From Rosa chinensis (lineage: Eukaryota; Streptophyta; Magnoliopsida; Rosales; Rosaceae): DNA of 64,000 bases. Shown here one piece after another: positions 62,811 through 64,000 of this stretch (positions within the stretch are counted from its first letter, which is position 1; the number at the start of each line of letters is the position of its first letter). The notes below the pieces were generated by a model, which was not told where the DNA came from, searched no databases, and was given only the letters and a program-made list of their open reading frames with translations. Where the stretch lies: assembly GCF_002994745.2 (NCBI RefSeq), contig NC_037090.1:17968001-18032000 (forward strand), written 5' to 3'. Position numbers and translations under genes: made by a program.

Positions 62811-64000
62811 TTAATCAATATGTATGTGTGTGTTTGTGTATTTGATGAAATCAACATATATTATTTATTTGAGAACCAAAATATTTTTCATATTGCAAAA
62901 AAAGAAAATAATAATAATAAATTTGGATTAATTTTTTTATTTTTTATTTTATTTTTATAATTGTCTACTGTTTCTGGTGGCTTTCTCCGGGTACCTCACA
63001 CAGAATGCTATACCGTCTGGGGTACCGATCCAACTCCTAAATCCTGTATCAAGAACACAACGTTAGAGGGGTAAACCGTACCGGACGGTTTACACCTCTC
63101 CGATGCCTGAGTGAGAAACTAATAGATGTGTATCAAGTAAATAGTGGACAAAGGAGTTATTATCCGTTAAAGGTGGTTGTGCTAATGTCTTTATACTCGA
63201 GCATGGGAAAGGAGTCTCCCTTATCTTCGATGTGGGACACAGGTTGTTCTTCTGATGCCATATCAGCCCTCTTGTTGTGTAAATAGATGGGCTGTGCTGA
63301 CCTTGTCCCGGGCCCTGGGTGCCCGGGGTGGCATCCCATATGAGCCCCGCCATGGTGGGTCGTGAACCCGGCCCATGGCATAGTACTTGGGAGTACCGAT
63401 GGGGCCCAGCCGATAGTGCCAAACTTAGTTGAGACTTCCCCAGTATGTACATCTACTTTTTCGGCCCCTCCAAGAATCAATATTTGGTTCTGCCACTGGA
63501 TGAAAGTACAGCAATAATGTAGGCAGCTCACTTACAAATTAATAACAAATTTTTGAAGATACAGATTTAATCGTTCAAGGGTGTTATGGTAAAATTAAGG
63601 AGGTATACTTAGCTTTTTTAATATTCGAAAAAGTGAATTGGAGGTTTAGAAGTATGAGAGGTCCAAATATAAAATTTAGAGGTCTAACTAGAATTGAGAA
63701 TTGCATAACATTAAGAAGAAAATTTAAATACACATTCCTATTATTTTATATTTCAAATCAAATTTTATAGGTAGGTTAAATTATCAAAACAGACATCTAT
63801 GTATTAGAAGAATTTTTTTTTTGAATTGTGCCTATGTTCTTTTCAGAAAAAATAAAATAAAAAAAATATATATACCAAAATAGACATTTGGATTTTCTTT
63901 TTGGACAATAACATTTAGTATTTTATTGTAGAGTTCTTCCATCCATACCTCTATTATTTGTATTTGGACCTCCTGCAATATTTTTACCACTATACTTCTA
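62811..64000. other. AT-rich intergenic DNA with a GC-rich island
   Basis: The stretch 62990-63480 is GC-richer and contains palindromic GGGCCCTGGGTGCCC-type motifs. It may be part of an LTR or other old element, but no ends were found. The rest is AT-rich with no gene recognised. Confidence 0.3.

Overview
This is nuclear DNA from a flowering plant, most likely a eudicot. The protein-coding genes are typical plant genes with GT-AG introns. Between them lies AT-rich, transposon-filled sequence, including MULE, PIF/Harbinger and hAT elements, tRNA-derived SINEs, poly(A)-tailed retroposons and a solo LTR. The gypsy-like LTR looks like ones I associate with Rosaceae, but that is only an impression.

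Layout. Positions 1-14.3 kb are a nest of transposons. A 2.6-kb solo LTR (1134-13957, 5-bp target duplication) is split by a nearly complete MULE (1442-7149, 9-bp duplication) and by a complete PIF/Harbinger element (8668-13192, TTA duplication). From 14.6 to 23.7 kb there is a host block: a truncated S1-like fragment, a seven-exon PCF11-like pre-mRNA 3'-end processing gene (15656-21901, +), and a two-exon phytosulfokine precursor gene facing it (23346-23693, -). From 24 to 45 kb there are almost no protein genes. This part holds remnants of the Harbinger family, tandem repeats, a non-autonomous MULE with a hAT element inside it, a foldback-type element, several poly(A)-tailed retroposons, one tRNA-Leu(AAG) and a Harbinger-related MITE. 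From 45 to 55.3 kb lie an intronless lectin/PAN membrane protein gene (45374-46855) and an intronless DUF868 gene (54338-55282), with a SINE and a hAT-type MITE between them. From 55.5 to 64 kb there is a ~0.7-kb tandem duplication carrying a tail-only retroinsertion, a SINE with perfect target duplications, a long-TIR non-autonomous MULE and a broken LINE-type zinc-knuckle ORF.

How the genes relate. The host genes are unlinked functions: nuclear RNA 3'-end formation, secreted sulfated-peptide signalling, a plasma-membrane lectin/PAN protein, a plant-specific DUF868 protein and one tRNA. They form no operon or cluster. The transposon genes do work as sets. The Harbinger transposase (intact frame) and its ORF1 partner (two in-frame stops) belong to one element. 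The same terminal sequence flanks an internally deleted MITE about 34 kb away. I found no convincing previously undescribed system. The most informative items are the nested insertions, the short spliced peptide-hormone gene and the element families readable from target duplications. Exon borders were placed by eye from splice signals and frame continuity.
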